Assembly (NCBI RefSeq): GCF_018614615.1
Contig: NZ_JAGGOK010000007.1
Span: 1 to 64,000, forward strand
DNA from: Streptomyces sp. ISL-100
GTDB taxonomy: Bacteria > Actinomycetota > Actinomycetes > Streptomycetales > Streptomycetaceae
Reading direction: 5' to 3'
Length of the DNA stretch: 64,000 nt
The notes beneath the pieces were generated by a model. It searched no databases. It was not told where the DNA came from and worked only from the letters and a program-made list of their open reading frames with translations. The number at the start of each line of letters is the position of its first letter. The first letter of the stretch is position 1. The position numbers were made by a program, and so were the translations under genes. Positions 1 through 9,224 of the stretch are shown in pieces.

Positions 1-627
1 AGTTACCCATTGCGTTGGGGGCGTGATCGGCGCCCCTTGCGGGGTTCCACACTCCCGTTCCAGCAGAGAACCGTCGGGCATGGCGAGCGGCGCATGGAGC
101 CACCGCCGCACATACAATTTCACCCAAACGGCGTCGGTGTGAGCTTCCACCGCCTTGACCAGCAGGTCCCAGGGCACACTGTCGAAGAACTTGGTGATGT
201 CGAATTCCACCACCCAGTCCCGCTTCCAGCAGCGCTCCCGGCACCTTTCCACTGCGTCCAAGGCGGACCGTCCGGGCCGGTATCCGTAGCTGTCAGGATG
301 GAAAATCGGATCCACCCTTCGCATCAGATGCCGGGCCACCACGGTCTGGGCAACGCGATCGGCGACAGCGGGAATACCGAGCATTCTCGTGCCGCCGCCA
401 TGCGGCTTGGGGATCTCCACCGCACGCACCGGAGGCGGAAAGTACGAGCCCGATGACATTCGGTTCCAGACCTTGTACAGATTGTTCTTCAGGTCCTTCT
501 CGAAGTCCTCGATGCTCTGCCCATCCACACCGGGCGCGCCCTTGTTCGCTCTGACTTCCTCCCACGCCTCTTTGACTTCCCACTTCGAGATATCAAACGG
601 CTTGATCTGAGACTTCAACTGGCCCAT
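1..627 (-). CDS. ltrA: Group II intron reverse transcriptase/maturase, partial (N-terminal part)
   Basis: The protein runs off the left edge; about 209 codons are visible from ATG at 627, preceded by GGAGGAG. It begins MGQLKSQIKPFDISKW and shows RT-0/RT-1 features (NKGAPGVDG, PKPHGGGTRMLGIPAVADRV), then YGYRPGRSALDAV and DITKFFDSVPWDLL, whose first Asp is the first metal-binding residue of the RT palm. The YADD box, maturase X domain and endonuclease would lie beyond the edge. The last visible codons after GTPQGAPITP do not follow the usual LLANLFLH sequence, so the gene may be interrupted right at the edge. The family splices and mobilises its host intron. Confidence 0.85.
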   Translation of the reverse strand, partial: MGQLKSQIKPFDISKWEVKEAWEEVRANKGAPGVDGQSIEDFEKDLKNNLYKVWNRMSSGSYFPPPVRAVEIPKPHGGGTRMLGIPAVADRVAQTVVARHLMRRVDPIFHPDSYGYRPGRSALDAVERCRERCWKRDWVVEFDITKFFDSVPWDLLVKAVEAHTDAVWVKLYVRRWLHAPLAMPDGSLLERECGTPQGAPITPPTQWVT

Positions 628-1151
628 CGCACTCCTCCCGGACGCAGTCCGGTTGATGTGATCAACACAGTCACGAACGACCCGGCCCCTTCGCTCCACC
701 CTCATTACAGGGGCTTCGTCACTACTACGAACCGGTCCGCCAGCAGGTCCCGCTTCGGTACTCGACCCCTTGCGGTGTCCGCCACTTGGGGCACTCCCTC
801 TCCCCCGCGACATGGCGGGGCATGTCGGGACCTGCCTTCTCCTGTTCCATGCGAAAGCAGCAGACTGGACTCGCGTCGCCTACATGCCGGACACCACCTG
901 GCCAATAAACGGGCACCCGCCAGGCTCATCCCGGGATTCTGGTCACACCCCGGTTTCGATGCCGCCTTTATCTTTTTCGACACGTCAGCAGCGATTCACT
1001 TGCGTTCGCCTTTCCAGTCCCCACCTGACGCCTCTCACGACGCCTTTTCCTCATCGCTCACCACGACGGTATTCAGCCAACGCAGCATGAGGCGGTTTGG
1101 AGCCTCCCCCCGCAGGGCGACTCCGAAGGGCCAAACCTTCATCTCTCGCAC
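1..1151 (-). mobile_element. Group II intron, 5' part (ribozyme domains plus start of the intron-encoded protein)
   Basis: Read on the minus strand, the element starts with GTGCGAGAGAT at 1151, the canonical group II 5' end (GTGYG). About 520 bases of structured non-coding RNA follow and then an open frame for a reverse transcriptase starting at 627. Just before that frame, a perfect stem CCGGAC-TGC-GTCCGG (about 635-650) overlaps a strong GGAGGAG ribosome site, as expected for domain IV. The 3' part (rest of the protein, domains V and VI, 3' exon) lies outside the window. The 5' exon is the opposite strand of an IS5-type transposase remnant. The 5' end and order are seen directly; exact class and mobility are not determined. 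Confidence 0.85.
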
Positions 1152-1679
1152 AGCACCTTTTCCAGAAGCTGTCCTACTACCAACTCCCTTTCATGTTCAG
1201 GACACAAGACCAGCAAAATCCATCTCGCATCGGACCGCAGATGCCGCCCCCTGTCACTCGTCCTGACCGCGGGACAGGCCGCCGACAGCCCACAATTCGT
1301 CCCCGTCCTCGCCGGTGTCCGAGTCCGCCAGCCCCAGGGCCGGCCCCGTTCCCGCCCCGGCGCGGTCGCCGCAGACAGGGCCTACTCCTCCCGCGCCAAC
1401 CGCGCCTACCTGCGCAAACGCCAAATCAAAGCGGTGATCCCGGAGAAGAGGGACCAAGCCGCCAACCGCAAGAAGAAGGGCAGCCGGGGCGGCCGGCCCG
1501 TCACCCATGACTCCGAGCTCTACAAGGAACGGAACACCGTCGAACGCCTGATCAACAAACTCAAGGCCTGGCGAGGCATCGCAACTCGCTACGACAAGAA
1601 ACCCGAAAGCTACCTCGCAGGCCTCCACCTCCGCGCCTCGATGATCTGGATCGACGACCTCCTGAAAACATCCCGCTGA
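1152..1679 (+). pseudogene. IS5-family (DDE) transposase, 3' remnant
   Basis: One open frame continues without a stop to TGA at 1677-1679. Recognisable similarity starts near 1200 (TSKIHLASD, then RPLSLVLTAGQ). It continues through the DDE catalytic middle (AADRAYSS) and the conserved C-terminal block YKERNTVERLINKLKAWRGI, ending WIDDLLKTSR. The N-terminal half with the first catalytic Asp is missing, because the sequence to the left is the group II intron in the opposite orientation. The fragment is therefore the right end of an IS element disrupted by, or next to, the intron. A short AT-poor segment before 1700 could contain the element's right inverted repeat, but the left end needed to confirm it is not visible. 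Confidence 0.85.
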
Positions 1680-1698
1680 TCACGACATCACACAGGGC

Positions 1699-2814
1699 CT
1701 AACCGAAATCCGAAGTCGCAACTGAGCGAACCTGCCGACGGCACTCCGATTGCACCTCTATCGTGAGATGCCCTTCCCCCATGTCGGCATTGACACTTAT
1801 GGAGTGCCGCGGTCTCCCATCTCCCGAGAGACCCACCTGCTGAGCTTGCACCCGCCCCTCGTGTCGACCGTCCTCCAACTTCCAGCCATGGTCGGTGAAA
1901 TAGGCCGACACACCCTCCAGAGCAACGGTCAGCTGGTTGGCAGTGAGGTCCCCCACGCGCCAATGGTGCTGCGCTGTGCATGAGGACCGAAGTCCTCTGC
2001 TCCAGCACTCCGAGCATGCGGCGCCCGACATCCAGTCCTGGTCTTCGATGAACCGCCCCCGGACCACACAAGCTTCGAGCACACGGCTGGAATGCCAACG
2101 GAGGTCCTGCCTCATATCGTCCCCCAAGCTGTCACTAGGGGCGGAGGCGAGGGCTTCGCGGCGATGGAACTCGGCAACGTCCTCGTCAGTGGAGTAGTCG
2201 ATGGTACGGAGGATCTCAGCGAAGAGTTCGGAGTAGAGGTCCCAGTCTTCTAGGCAAGTGGTGCTCAGTTCGAAGATGAGAAGTTCCGTGCTATGGGGGA
2301 TGGGGACATACGCCTGGACGAGGTTGCGGGGAACAGCGTGAGCCTGTCCGTCGGGGGCTATTTCGGCGGATAGGAAGATGGAGTCGGCCCCGATGCGCGT
2401 GACAGCAGGCACCCTAGGGAGGAACACGATGCGGATGTCGTCGCCGGGGTAGGCGCGGCGGAGAGAGTCCTCGGTCTGGGAGCAGACTGCCACGTCGCTG
2501 TCACCGTCGTGTGTGATTTGGGATACGAGGATGGTGGCCATGCTGGTGCGGCCGTCGATGTCGAGGAACGCCATTCCCGCGTAGACGGCGTTCGCCTGCT
2601 CGATCAGTTGAACGGTGAGCTGGAAGAGGACGACTGCGAACTGGGCCTGCTCTTCAGGGCTTCGGCCTTCGAGGATCGTACGGGCTCGGTCGCAGACCTC
2701 ATCGACCAGGTTGTCCTCGTCGGTCGCCTCCAGGGGAAGCTCCAGCAGAAACGGCGGCATCAGCCAGCCCATTCGGGCCTTCGAAGGGGATGATGGAGCG
2801 ACTGGAATGCTCAT
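1699..2814 (-). CDS. T7SS cassette A accessory protein, function unknown, DFG-ending
   Basis: A protein of 371 residues that I do not recognise, last gene of cassette A and starting 39 bases after its upstream neighbour. The N-terminal half (about 1-210) is a mixed alpha/beta domain (WLMPPFLLELPLEATDED..., later STELLIFELSTTCLEDWD). The C-terminal part (about 260-371) contains a cysteine pair (SGAACSECW) and ends SVATSDFG. The same last three residues end the WXG100 protein at 25.6 kb and the large secreted proteins of cassettes B and C. No signal peptide or membrane segment is visible. By position it could be a chaperone, immunity protein or further substrate; the sequence does not decide. 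Confidence 0.6.
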   Translation of the reverse strand: MSIPVAPSSPSKARMGWLMPPFLLELPLEATDEDNLVDEVCDRARTILEGRSPEEQAQFAVVLFQLTVQLIEQANAVYAGMAFLDIDGRTSMATILVSQITHDGDSDVAVCSQTEDSLRRAYPGDDIRIVFLPRVPAVTRIGADSIFLSAEIAPDGQAHAVPRNLVQAYVPIPHSTELLIFELSTTCLEDWDLYSELFAEILRTIDYSTDEDVAEFHRREALASAPSDSLGDDMRQDLRWHSSRVLEACVVRGRFIEDQDWMSGAACSECWSRGLRSSCTAQHHWRVGDLTANQLTVALEGVSAYFTDHGWKLEDGRHEGRVQAQQVGLSGDGRPRHSISVNADMGEGHLTIEVQSECRRQVRSVATSDFG

Positions 2815-2853
2815 GCGGGACGGGCACCTCGCGAGATTGTGCGGTGGGTCAGG

Positions 2854-3582
2854 TCAAGCTGGTGGGATGGGCTGGGTACGGGGGAGGATTTCAGGGAAGA
2901 CCTCGCCATAGTCGGGGAAGCCGTGGACGGCAGCAGCCACCAGCGTCATCCAGGAGCCATCGGCAAAACCGAGCTGGAGACCACCGTCGTTGAGCTTGTC
3001 CCGGCTGTCACGGGTCCAGGTCAGCTGTTGAATGGGGATCGTCCAGTTGGCCTCGGCAGCACTTCCGAAGTTTGCGCTGCGGGTGGCGTTGAGGACGTGG
3101 AAGACCAGCAGCTTGGTCGGGGTGACGGCAAGATAACTGTCAAAGCGACTGCGGGACTTGGGTTGGGACGCGACGAGCAGCTGGCCAGCGATGCTGTCCC
3201 AGTCGCCGAACTGCCAGCAGGCCCTGATCCAACCGATTGTTCGTTTAGTCGACTTCTGCTGCAGTTTCGCGCGCTCTTCTGGAGTCGTAGGGCGCCGAGT
3301 GTCCTCGCCGGCGGGTGGCCCACCCAATCCCTCCAAGAGGCTGATCAGCAGGCGACGCAGCCCACTGCCAGGGCGTTCGTAGCCATGCAGGATCTCAATC
3401 CGACGCTTGTTGGAGATTAGGGAGTGGCCTGCGTCGCCAAAGGCAAAGAGGCCACGGACCTGCTCGCCGTTGCTGAAATGCGTGGCCCAGGACGACACTT
3501 TCTCGGCACGTGCGGCGCGTTTCTCTTTCATCATCATTCTCCGCTGTGGAACTTTCCCGCCGTCGCAGTCTTCTCCAGTCAC
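2854..3582 (-). CDS. T7SS cassette A accessory protein, possible PH-like domain
   Basis: Begins with GTG overlapping the stop of the upstream secreted-protein gene by four bases (GTGA), implying translational coupling. A cluster of three ATGs with an AGCGGAGA site near 3540 is an alternative start giving a protein about 15 residues shorter. The 242-residue product has a central stretch YLAVTPTKLLVFHV and a later LGFADGSWMTL. These resemble the beta-strand pattern of bacterial PH-like domains, but that is only a resemblance. It has no membrane segment. Sitting directly after the large WXG-type protein, it is a candidate immunity or chaperone protein for it; this is inference from gene order. 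Confidence 0.6.
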   Translation of the reverse strand: MTGEDCDGGKVPQRRMMMKEKRAARAEKVSSWATHFSNGEQVRGLFAFGDAGHSLISNKRRIEILHGYERPGSGLRRLLISLLEGLGGPPAGEDTRRPTTPEERAKLQQKSTKRTIGWIRACWQFGDWDSIAGQLLVASQPKSRSRFDSYLAVTPTKLLVFHVLNATRSANFGSAAEANWTIPIQQLTWTRDSRDKLNDGGLQLGFADGSWMTLVAAAVHGFPDYGEVFPEILPRTQPIPPA

Positions 3583-4826
3583 GCAGCCAACGCGCCATGG
3601 AACGCGGTACCGCTGGGAGCCTTCGGGGCCTGGACAGTTGTCTCACCGTCATCACCCATTCTCTGGATGGCGCCGTAGGCGGAGCTGGCGCCCTTGATGA
3701 TCCCCTGCGAAGCCGCGTTGAAGTTCTCCACGGCCTTTTCGCCCATCTCTGCGCCGAATTTTCCGAGGATCTTTTGAGTGGGGTTAGTGATGAGGTGCAT
3801 TTGGGTGAGGGAGTCCCTGAGTTTCGTCGCGGTGCCTTCCGCGAATCGGCTCAGCGCACCCCCGGTGGCAGTAGCGTCCTTGCCGAGCTTGCCGAGCTTG
3901 GCGAGCTTGGTGAGCTTGGTGACGCCACCGACGAAGGGCAATACTCCGGCGGCATCTAGTGCAACCTTCCAACCAGGAGTGCCGTTACCACGGGCGTTAC
4001 CCATCCAGTGCCCGGCCATCGCCCCGGCGGCGCATACCCCAGCACCGACGGCGAGCACGCCCCCGGCGATGTTGCCGACCACGGGGATGAACTGGAGAGC
4101 CATGGCGGCGGCGGCCAGACCTGCTGAGATGGTCGACAGCAGGTCGGCGTTCTCAACCAGCCAGTCTTTGAAATCACGCCATGCCTCCTTGAGGCCGTCC
4201 GTGATGCGGCCCCACAACGACAGATCCGGGGGAGAGTTCTCCGATGCCTTAAGGATGGATCGCTCTGCCTCACCGGCACGGTCTTTCCACTGGGCGTGGA
4301 TCCTCTCGGCCTCCCTGATCAAGCCGCCTAGCTTTTCATTTGCCGAAGAAGCATCATCACGCGCTTCATCAAGCGTGCGATTGATCTGCTTGACCTGATC
4401 CTCAGGGAAGATCCGCCCCTGATACTGGGCGACAAGCCCGTCGTACCGGGCTGCGCACCGCTCGGCGGTTCTACGGGCAGTGACAGCCTCCGCCTCGATG
4501 CGCTCGGCACTGGTCTGAAAGTCCTGGAGCTGGCCTTGCCAGCTATGGAGGGCCTTCGCGCAAGCCTGCATCGACTCAGTGCCCTGCTTAAGGTACTTGG
4601 GGAGTTCACCAAGCTTTTTGGCGAATCGGTCTGCGGCATCCCCCCTCCAGAAGCTGTCTGAGTCCCCGACGGTCTTCAGTAGATGCTCCAGCTCGTCAAG
4701 TTCTTTACCGACGGCATCCACGTCCTTGGCCAGAAAGCCAATGGCTTCCAAGTCACCCTTGGCGGGGTTGAACTGGACGCCAGGCCACGCACTGTCGTCC
4801 TCGATGAACATGCTTCGCCACGTCAT
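3579..4826 (-). CDS. WXG-type putative T7SS-secreted protein, cassette A
   Basis: The 415-residue protein has an N-terminal helical hairpin with a WXG-like turn (DSFWRGDAADRFAKKL, about residues 57-72) and long helices to about 190. This is the architecture of T7SS targeting domains in polymorphic-toxin-like proteins. A hydrophobic Gly/Ala segment follows (about 225-280, LSTISAGLAAAAMALQF), then a region with KLTKLAKLGKLGKDA repeats and NPTQKILGKFG. No recognisable toxin domain is present at the C-terminus. It lies 11 bases after a small WXG100-like gene and overlaps the next gene, so the three appear cotranscribed. The exported, effector-like role is inferred from architecture and context. 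Confidence 0.7.
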   Translation of the reverse strand: MTWRSMFIEDDSAWPGVQFNPAKGDLEAIGFLAKDVDAVGKELDELEHLLKTVGDSDSFWRGDAADRFAKKLGELPKYLKQGTESMQACAKALHSWQGQLQDFQTSAERIEAEAVTARRTAERCAARYDGLVAQYQGRIFPEDQVKQINRTLDEARDDASSANEKLGGLIREAERIHAQWKDRAGEAERSILKASENSPPDLSLWGRITDGLKEAWRDFKDWLVENADLLSTISAGLAAAAMALQFIPVVGNIAGGVLAVGAGVCAAGAMAGHWMGNARGNGTPGWKVALDAAGVLPFVGGVTKLTKLAKLGKLGKDATATGGALSRFAEGTATKLRDSLTQMHLITNPTQKILGKFGAEMGEKAVENFNAASQGIIKGASSAYGAIQRMGDDGETTVQAPKAPSGTAFHGALAA

Positions 4827-4837
4827 ATCTGATCCCC

Positions 4838-5128
4838 CTACTTCACGCCGAAGCCTTCAGCGTTCGCCTTGTCGCCTGCCTTGTAAGCATCGATCGTCGC
4901 CCCAAGACGGTCCTTGATATCCTGGGAAGCCTTCTCGATCTGCTTAATACCGTCGCCCCACTCACTTTGGAAAGTGTCGCAGGCTTGATCGAGCCCCTCA
5001 GTGCCAAGGGTTTTTGGCCCGACCTTCTTCAGCCGATCTCTCGCCTGCTGCATACGCTCAGGCGCATCTGTCAGCTTGCGAAGTGCTTTCTCGGCATCTT
5101 GAATGTCGATCTGGAAGCCAGAACTCAT
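4838..5128 (-). CDS. Small WXG100-like protein, cassette A
   Basis: The start at 5128 (MSSGFQIDIQD) is chosen because GGGGA sits eight bases upstream; an earlier in-frame ATG at 5149 lacks such a site. The product is about 96 residues and predominantly helical. It has a WGDG turn in its middle (ACDTFQSEWGDGIKQIEK) and ends EGFGVK. Size, helix-turn-helix pattern and position before a larger WXG-type protein match small ESX partner proteins that co-fold with their substrate. It differs in sequence from the small proteins of cassettes B and C. No signal peptide or membrane segment. Confidence 0.65.
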   Translation of the reverse strand: MSSGFQIDIQDAEKALRKLTDAPERMQQARDRLKKVGPKTLGTEGLDQACDTFQSEWGDGIKQIEKASQDIKDRLGATIDAYKAGDKANAEGFGVK

Positions 5129-5299
5129 CGTTCGATTCCCCGTGGTCATGGCCTACGGCCAAGTGGTCTGAGGGCTATGTGTGAAACTGACGTACCGTAG
5201 TAACCGCTGGCAGCGTTCCACCTTGTGCGTTCCGCTCTGCGGCCCGGTCGCGTTGACGCGAATAAGGGCTCGGACAATACCTCGACTGACAGGACGTCG

Positions 5300-6612
5300 T
5301 TACTGCTCCTGGTACGGCGGCTGTTGCCCGTAGGGATTCCCGCTGGGATTGTGCGGAGACTGACCCGGAGCGGCGGTGTGGTAAGGCTGCTGGCCCGATG
5401 GATACGGCGGTTGGTTCGGATAGTCCACGCCCCCTGGGGAAGCTCCGCCGCCGTCACTGCGGTTGCGGCGGCTACGGACTAGCGCGAAGACGATGCCGAC
5501 TACGACAACTACCGCTGCGATGCTGGCGATGACAATGATGCTGCCGGAGGAGAAAATCTTCTTCGCCGGGGACCCGCTATCCTGCCCCTCCCCGGAACTC
5601 GGGGGAGGGGCAGGCAACGAGATCTTGCCGAGAGGGCCTTGCTGGGGCCCTTCGGGATGTCCATCGTGAGCGCCGAGTATGGGCGGATCATTCCGTATCC
5701 GTACTCCTCATCGGGTACTTTTTCCACCTTATGATCAAGCAGCGTTGCTGACTTGATCAGACGGTTTATTACCTGACCGGCCGTGAGGTTAGGAAACTTA
5801 GATCGGACTAGCGCCGCTGCAGCCGAGACGTAGGCAGCAGATGCTGAGGTGCCGGTCCCGTTGGCGTACCCGTTCGATTTGGTCGGATCCGCGCCCACAA
5901 TGTCGACGCCCGGGGCACTAAGAACTACCTCTTTACCGGCATTTGACCCGTACCAGAACTCGCCATCCTTGTCGATGGCGCTTACTGCCACCACACCGGG
6001 AAGTGCGGCGGGGTCGTCGACACCCAGGCCATCGTTTCCAGTGCTTGCAACCACGATTACATCGTGAGCCTGTGCGTACGCGAGGGCTTCCTCACCTTCA
6101 CGTCCGGTGAGGCCGAAGGTCTTACTCAAGGACATGTTCACTACCGATGCGCCGTGATCAACCGCGTACTTAACTGCGGCTGCCCAACGCTTTTCGGGAA
6201 ATTTGTCGTCTTTCGTTGTGCCGTAACGCAACGGCAGGATCTTAGCCTTGGGTGCCAGCCCCATTACCCCCGAGCCATTGCCCGAGCCATGACCGTGCCC
6301 AGCGATGAGGCTTGCCATGGAGGTACCGTGGCCGTACACGTCTTCCTGCGCATTTCCGTTACCGGTGAAATCTTTTCCCGCCAAGACTTGTCCAGTGAGG
6401 TCCGGGTGACTGCCATCCACTCCTGTGTCGACAACCGCGACTGTGACACCTTGGCCTTGAGATTGAGCCCAGACCTCTTCTACGCTGAATTGATCGAGCA
6501 TCCACTGCCGATCCCGGATGTGATCCGCTGAAGCCGCCGGGGCTGAAGTGAGGAGCAAAGCTCCCGTCAACGCCACGACTCCAGCCGTGGACCAGACTCG
6601 CTTGGCACCCAA
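5300..6612 (-). pseudogene. Mycosin-like subtilase, cassette A, frameshifted
   Basis: Subtilisin-fold serine protease with signal peptide (KRVWST... SAPAASA), catalytic Asp (VAVVDTGVDGSHPD), His (VYGHGTSMASLIAGHG), oxyanion Asn (STGNDG) and Ser (GTGTSASAAYVS). At about 5637-5641 the frame is lost after DIPKGPSKA. The expected C-terminal anchor (SSGSIIVIASIAAVVVVVG) and Pro/Tyr/Gln-rich tail continue in another frame to a stop at 5300. One missing base in a G run would restore a protein like the intact paralogues at 15.0-16.4 and 20.4-21.8 kb. Either the gene is decayed or the base call is wrong. The start is a TTG at 6612, judged from the AGGAGCAAGGAA site conserved in all three copies; an ATG at 6627 is the alternative. 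Confidence 0.8.
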
Positions 6613-6699
6613 TTCCTTGCTCCTCACTCAACTGCGACTGGTTACGCCAGCCTTCGCGTACGAACCGACGACAGCTTTCCGTGTGGCTCGCTCGTGTGC

Positions 6700-7026
6700 C
6701 TACTCGATGTTCCGCGGCACGTTCCGGTTACGGTCCTCTTCCGACACCCAGGTCTCTTCGTCCTCGACCAGGTAGTCGGGACGATCGCCCCGCTCATTCT
6801 CTTCTCCTGCGCAACGGCCGCTGCGACCGCCCATGCCTCCAGCCATGCCACCGCGCTGCGTACCGCCCCGGCTGCCGTGCAGGCCCGCGCCGCCGCCGGT
6901 CCCCTTACCAATCATTTGCTGCCACAGCGTCGGGTTCGTTTGAAACATCCACAGGACGAAAACTGATGCGGCTGCCACGAACCCCAAGAGTGCACACCAC
7001 GTCCCGATCTGGCTGGACCAGAGCAT
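6700..7026 (-). pseudogene. PPE-like C-terminal tail fused to a foreign segment (remnant, cassette A)
   Basis: The last 70 or so residues (GGGAGLHGSRGG... ending EDRNRNVPRNIE) are nearly identical to the end of the intact PPE-like protein at 21.8-23.4 kb. The first 38 residues (IGTWCALLGFVAAASVFVLW) are a membrane segment with a counterpart in the remnant near 17.2 kb but not in the intact protein. The WXG domain and most of the Gly-rich region are missing. The frame opens inside the truncated metalloprotease gene upstream, so this is best read as a recombination product. A translated 108-residue membrane peptide cannot be excluded. Confidence 0.7.
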
Positions 7027-8069
7027 GAGCTACCTCATGACGCGAGATGTCCGCCACATCGCACTGCCACGAGGGTGAGGTAAAGCGACCCGACGAGGCG
7101 TCCATCTTGATGCGCGCGCCGCCGAATTCGAGCTCGTCCTTCTCACCGCCGTATCGCTCGGCATCCCATCCGATGTCTTCGCCCGCGCTGTTGTAGAGCT
7201 TCGCGTACGTTTTGCGGTCGGGCTCGAGTACTACGAGGAAGCCCTTCGGCGTGTTGGCCACCGAGGGCCCCTTCGACTCCCACAGCTCCAGATCAGTCTT
7301 GGCGCCCTGCTCGATGATCGGGGCGAAACGGCTCGCGTCTGCGGCGTTCTTCTTGGCCGCGATCGTGACGGTGTGGGGCTGACGCTTCACGTACATATCG
7401 TCGTAAATGTCCCAGGGGGCTGGGTAGTAGACCGCGGAGGCACTGCCGCACGCGGAAGGCGAGCCACCCACTTCTGTGATGCGCGGCTCCGCTGCCTCGG
7501 ACTGCCGTTCCACCGTCCATCGGTACCACTCGGACACCGGGTGTACGTCAACCCCCTCGACCTGATGGACGAACGCGACGTCGAGCGCAAGCTTCACATC
7601 GGACCCGTATTCGTTGGTTCCATCCCCTGTCTGCAGGATGACCTTGTACTTGGCTTCCGCGAAAGGAACCTTGCGAAGATTGCGAAACAGCTTTCGCTGG
7701 GTCTCTTTCGCCTTACCGGCAAAGGGAGCGAGGCACTCGTCCTCGTCACCGCTTTTCAGCGCCGTCGTCCGGCCGTCGAGCAACGTGCCGATGTCCTCCT
7801 GGCTCAGCACCTGGTCGGCATCGGGGACTCCGCCCTCGGCGCCGTTCATTGAATTTCCGCCCACGGCCTTGAAAAGGGCGAGTCCGCCGACGCCGAGCAC
7901 AGCCACGACAGCCAGGTTCAGGAGGCCAATGACAGCCCCTTCAGCCCCTTGCCACCACCGGAGTTGTGCGGCGGTGGTGGCGGCAGAGGTGGCTGCCAAC
8001 TTGGCTGCTGCACCGGCGCCCCATAAGGGCCCGCACTCCCTGGGCCTCCAGCGGCGTCGAATAAGACAT
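6905..8069 (-). pseudogene. Membrane-anchored gluzincin-like metalloprotease, truncated and frameshifted
   Basis: From ATG at 8069 the expected order is a short Pro-rich cytoplasmic start (MSYSTPLEAQ), a membrane segment (GLLNLAVVAVLGVGGLALF), a domain beginning LLDGRTTALKSGDEDECLAPF, and then a zinc site HEVAH (HExxH, 7025-7039) in DISRHEVAHALV. The N-terminus is spread over three frames, so two single-base changes (near 8045 and 7940, both in G/C runs) are needed to join it. Immediately after HEVAHALV the sequence switches to the segment shared with the remnant at 17.2 kb, so the third zinc ligand and the rest of the enzyme are lost. The family assignment rests on the NTF2-like start plus the HExxH order, recalled from Streptomyces proteins. 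Confidence 0.6.
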
Positions 8070-8388
8070 GACTCCCATCTCACACAGTGCTTCTGGTGAG
8101 GGGCGCGAGGCGCGGCAGTCCGCACACAAGGGCGGGTCAGCATCTCGGCCGACCCGCAACGGAGTTACAAATACGAGTCGGCGCCACGCACCACCCGCAA
8201 CTTCCGCTTACACCCTCCCCGTTAATCACACAACACCCTATGGCCTTCACTAACGCAGGGCGTACAACCCTCGTGCGACTTCCGTGCAGGAATCGTGATC
8301 GACTAAGCCCGTCCACCCCTGCCCGGCAGGGTGCCGTCCGGCTGAGGGCACCATGCCGGGCGCCCAACCCGGAGAGCCCCCAGGCCGA
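8070..8388. other. Intergenic stretch, no gene seen
   Basis: About 320 bases between the truncated metalloprotease and the membrane-protein gene. All open frames here are short and overlap others on both strands without family features. It should hold the promoter for the genes reading left, but no promoter can be named with confidence. Confidence 0.4.
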
Positions 8389-8844
8389 CTATCCGGGCAA
8401 GACACTGAGCCGCTGCCGCTGCGTACGGTCAGGCCGCCAGTCCCCGTGCGGCAGGAACCCGGTCGGCGAGGTCGGCGCCGCCGCCTCCGGCACGTCCCGC
8501 GATGCCGCCCGCTTCCGCCGCGTGGGGGCCCAGGAGATCAGCGGCCCGAGCAGGGCCACGCCGATGTAGGCCAGCACGTCCCATCCCGAGGCGGGTTCGA
8601 TGTACCGGAGCAACAGGCAGACCGCGACGCCGGCGAGCCCGCCCCACTTCAGCACGCCACCGACATCAGACCCGCGCAGGGAACCCGGGCCTACTGGCCC
8701 TGGTGCGGGGGTTGTGTCCTGTAGGGGTTCGGGTTCTGGGCAGCTCACCCTGTCGTTACGGCCCTTCCCGGCACCGCGGAACCCGAAGACCGCGAAACCT
8801 GCGTAGATCAACAGCCAGGCGAACACTGCCGCGTATCTCTGCAC
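8389..8844 (-). CDS. Small integral membrane protein, function unknown
   Basis: The 151-residue product has a first membrane helix near the N-terminus (AAVFAWLLIYAGFAVFGF), a hydrophilic loop rich in Pro and Gly, and two further helices (VLKWGGLAGVAVCLLLRYI and WDVLAYIGVALLGPLISW, about 85-125), then a basic cytoplasmic tail. I recognise no family. It lies between cassette A and the DUF397/Scr1 regulators and reads in the same direction. Coding potential looks good (GC-rich third positions), but the gene could be a remnant like its neighbours. Confidence 0.5.
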   Translation of the reverse strand: MQRYAAVFAWLLIYAGFAVFGFRGAGKGRNDRVSCPEPEPLQDTTPAPGPVGPGSLRGSDVGGVLKWGGLAGVAVCLLLRYIEPASGWDVLAYIGVALLGPLISWAPTRRKRAASRDVPEAAAPTSPTGFLPHGDWRPDRTQRQRLSVLPG

Positions 8845-9224
8845 TTCTCTCCAGAACTCTCACCACCTTGTCCGCGCCGGTGACATGGCGGTGGCGAACG
8901 CCACAACGAAGCTCATCACCAGCAGGACAGCGGGAGCGATCGCCCCTTACGGACATTGCGACGACTCGTGTGTACGACCACGGCGTCGGATGCCGACGAA
9001 CGCGTATACGACGGGACCGTGCGCGCGATCCCAGCCAAGGCGCCCACGCGCTCCGAGGCGCCCACCACCCCAGGGACCGATGGGCAGTGCCACCGGCTGA
9101 ATCCGTCGTTGAGGCTGGTGGCTCAGCGCCGCTGTCCAGCGTCTTGGCCCGTACGACCTTGGGCTTCACCCCTTGTAGTTGTGCTGCAGCACCAGTTCGA
9201 CGGCACGGGCCTCGGGCAGGCTCG
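8845..9224. other. Intergenic stretch with no convincing gene
   Basis: About 380 bases between the DUF397 gene and the membrane-protein gene. A minus-strand frame near 8865-8950 encodes a hydrophobic run (GAIAPAVLLVMSFVVAFATA), but it is bounded by stops and has no start of its own. It may be the end of a decayed membrane-protein gene. Confidence 0.4.

Noticed and set aside
5600..5660. Programmed ribosomal frameshift in mycosin A
   Set aside because: No slippery heptamer with a following structure is evident, the two paralogues are in frame, and several nearby genes carry similar shifts, so mutation or base error is simpler.
7025..7039. Active zinc protease at the HEVAH motif
   Set aside because: The third ligand and the rest of the catalytic domain are missing after the joint, and the N-terminus needs two frame corrections.
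8865..8950. A short membrane-helix ORF on the - strand
   Set aside because: About 28 codons between stops with no start or ribosome site; at most a remnant.
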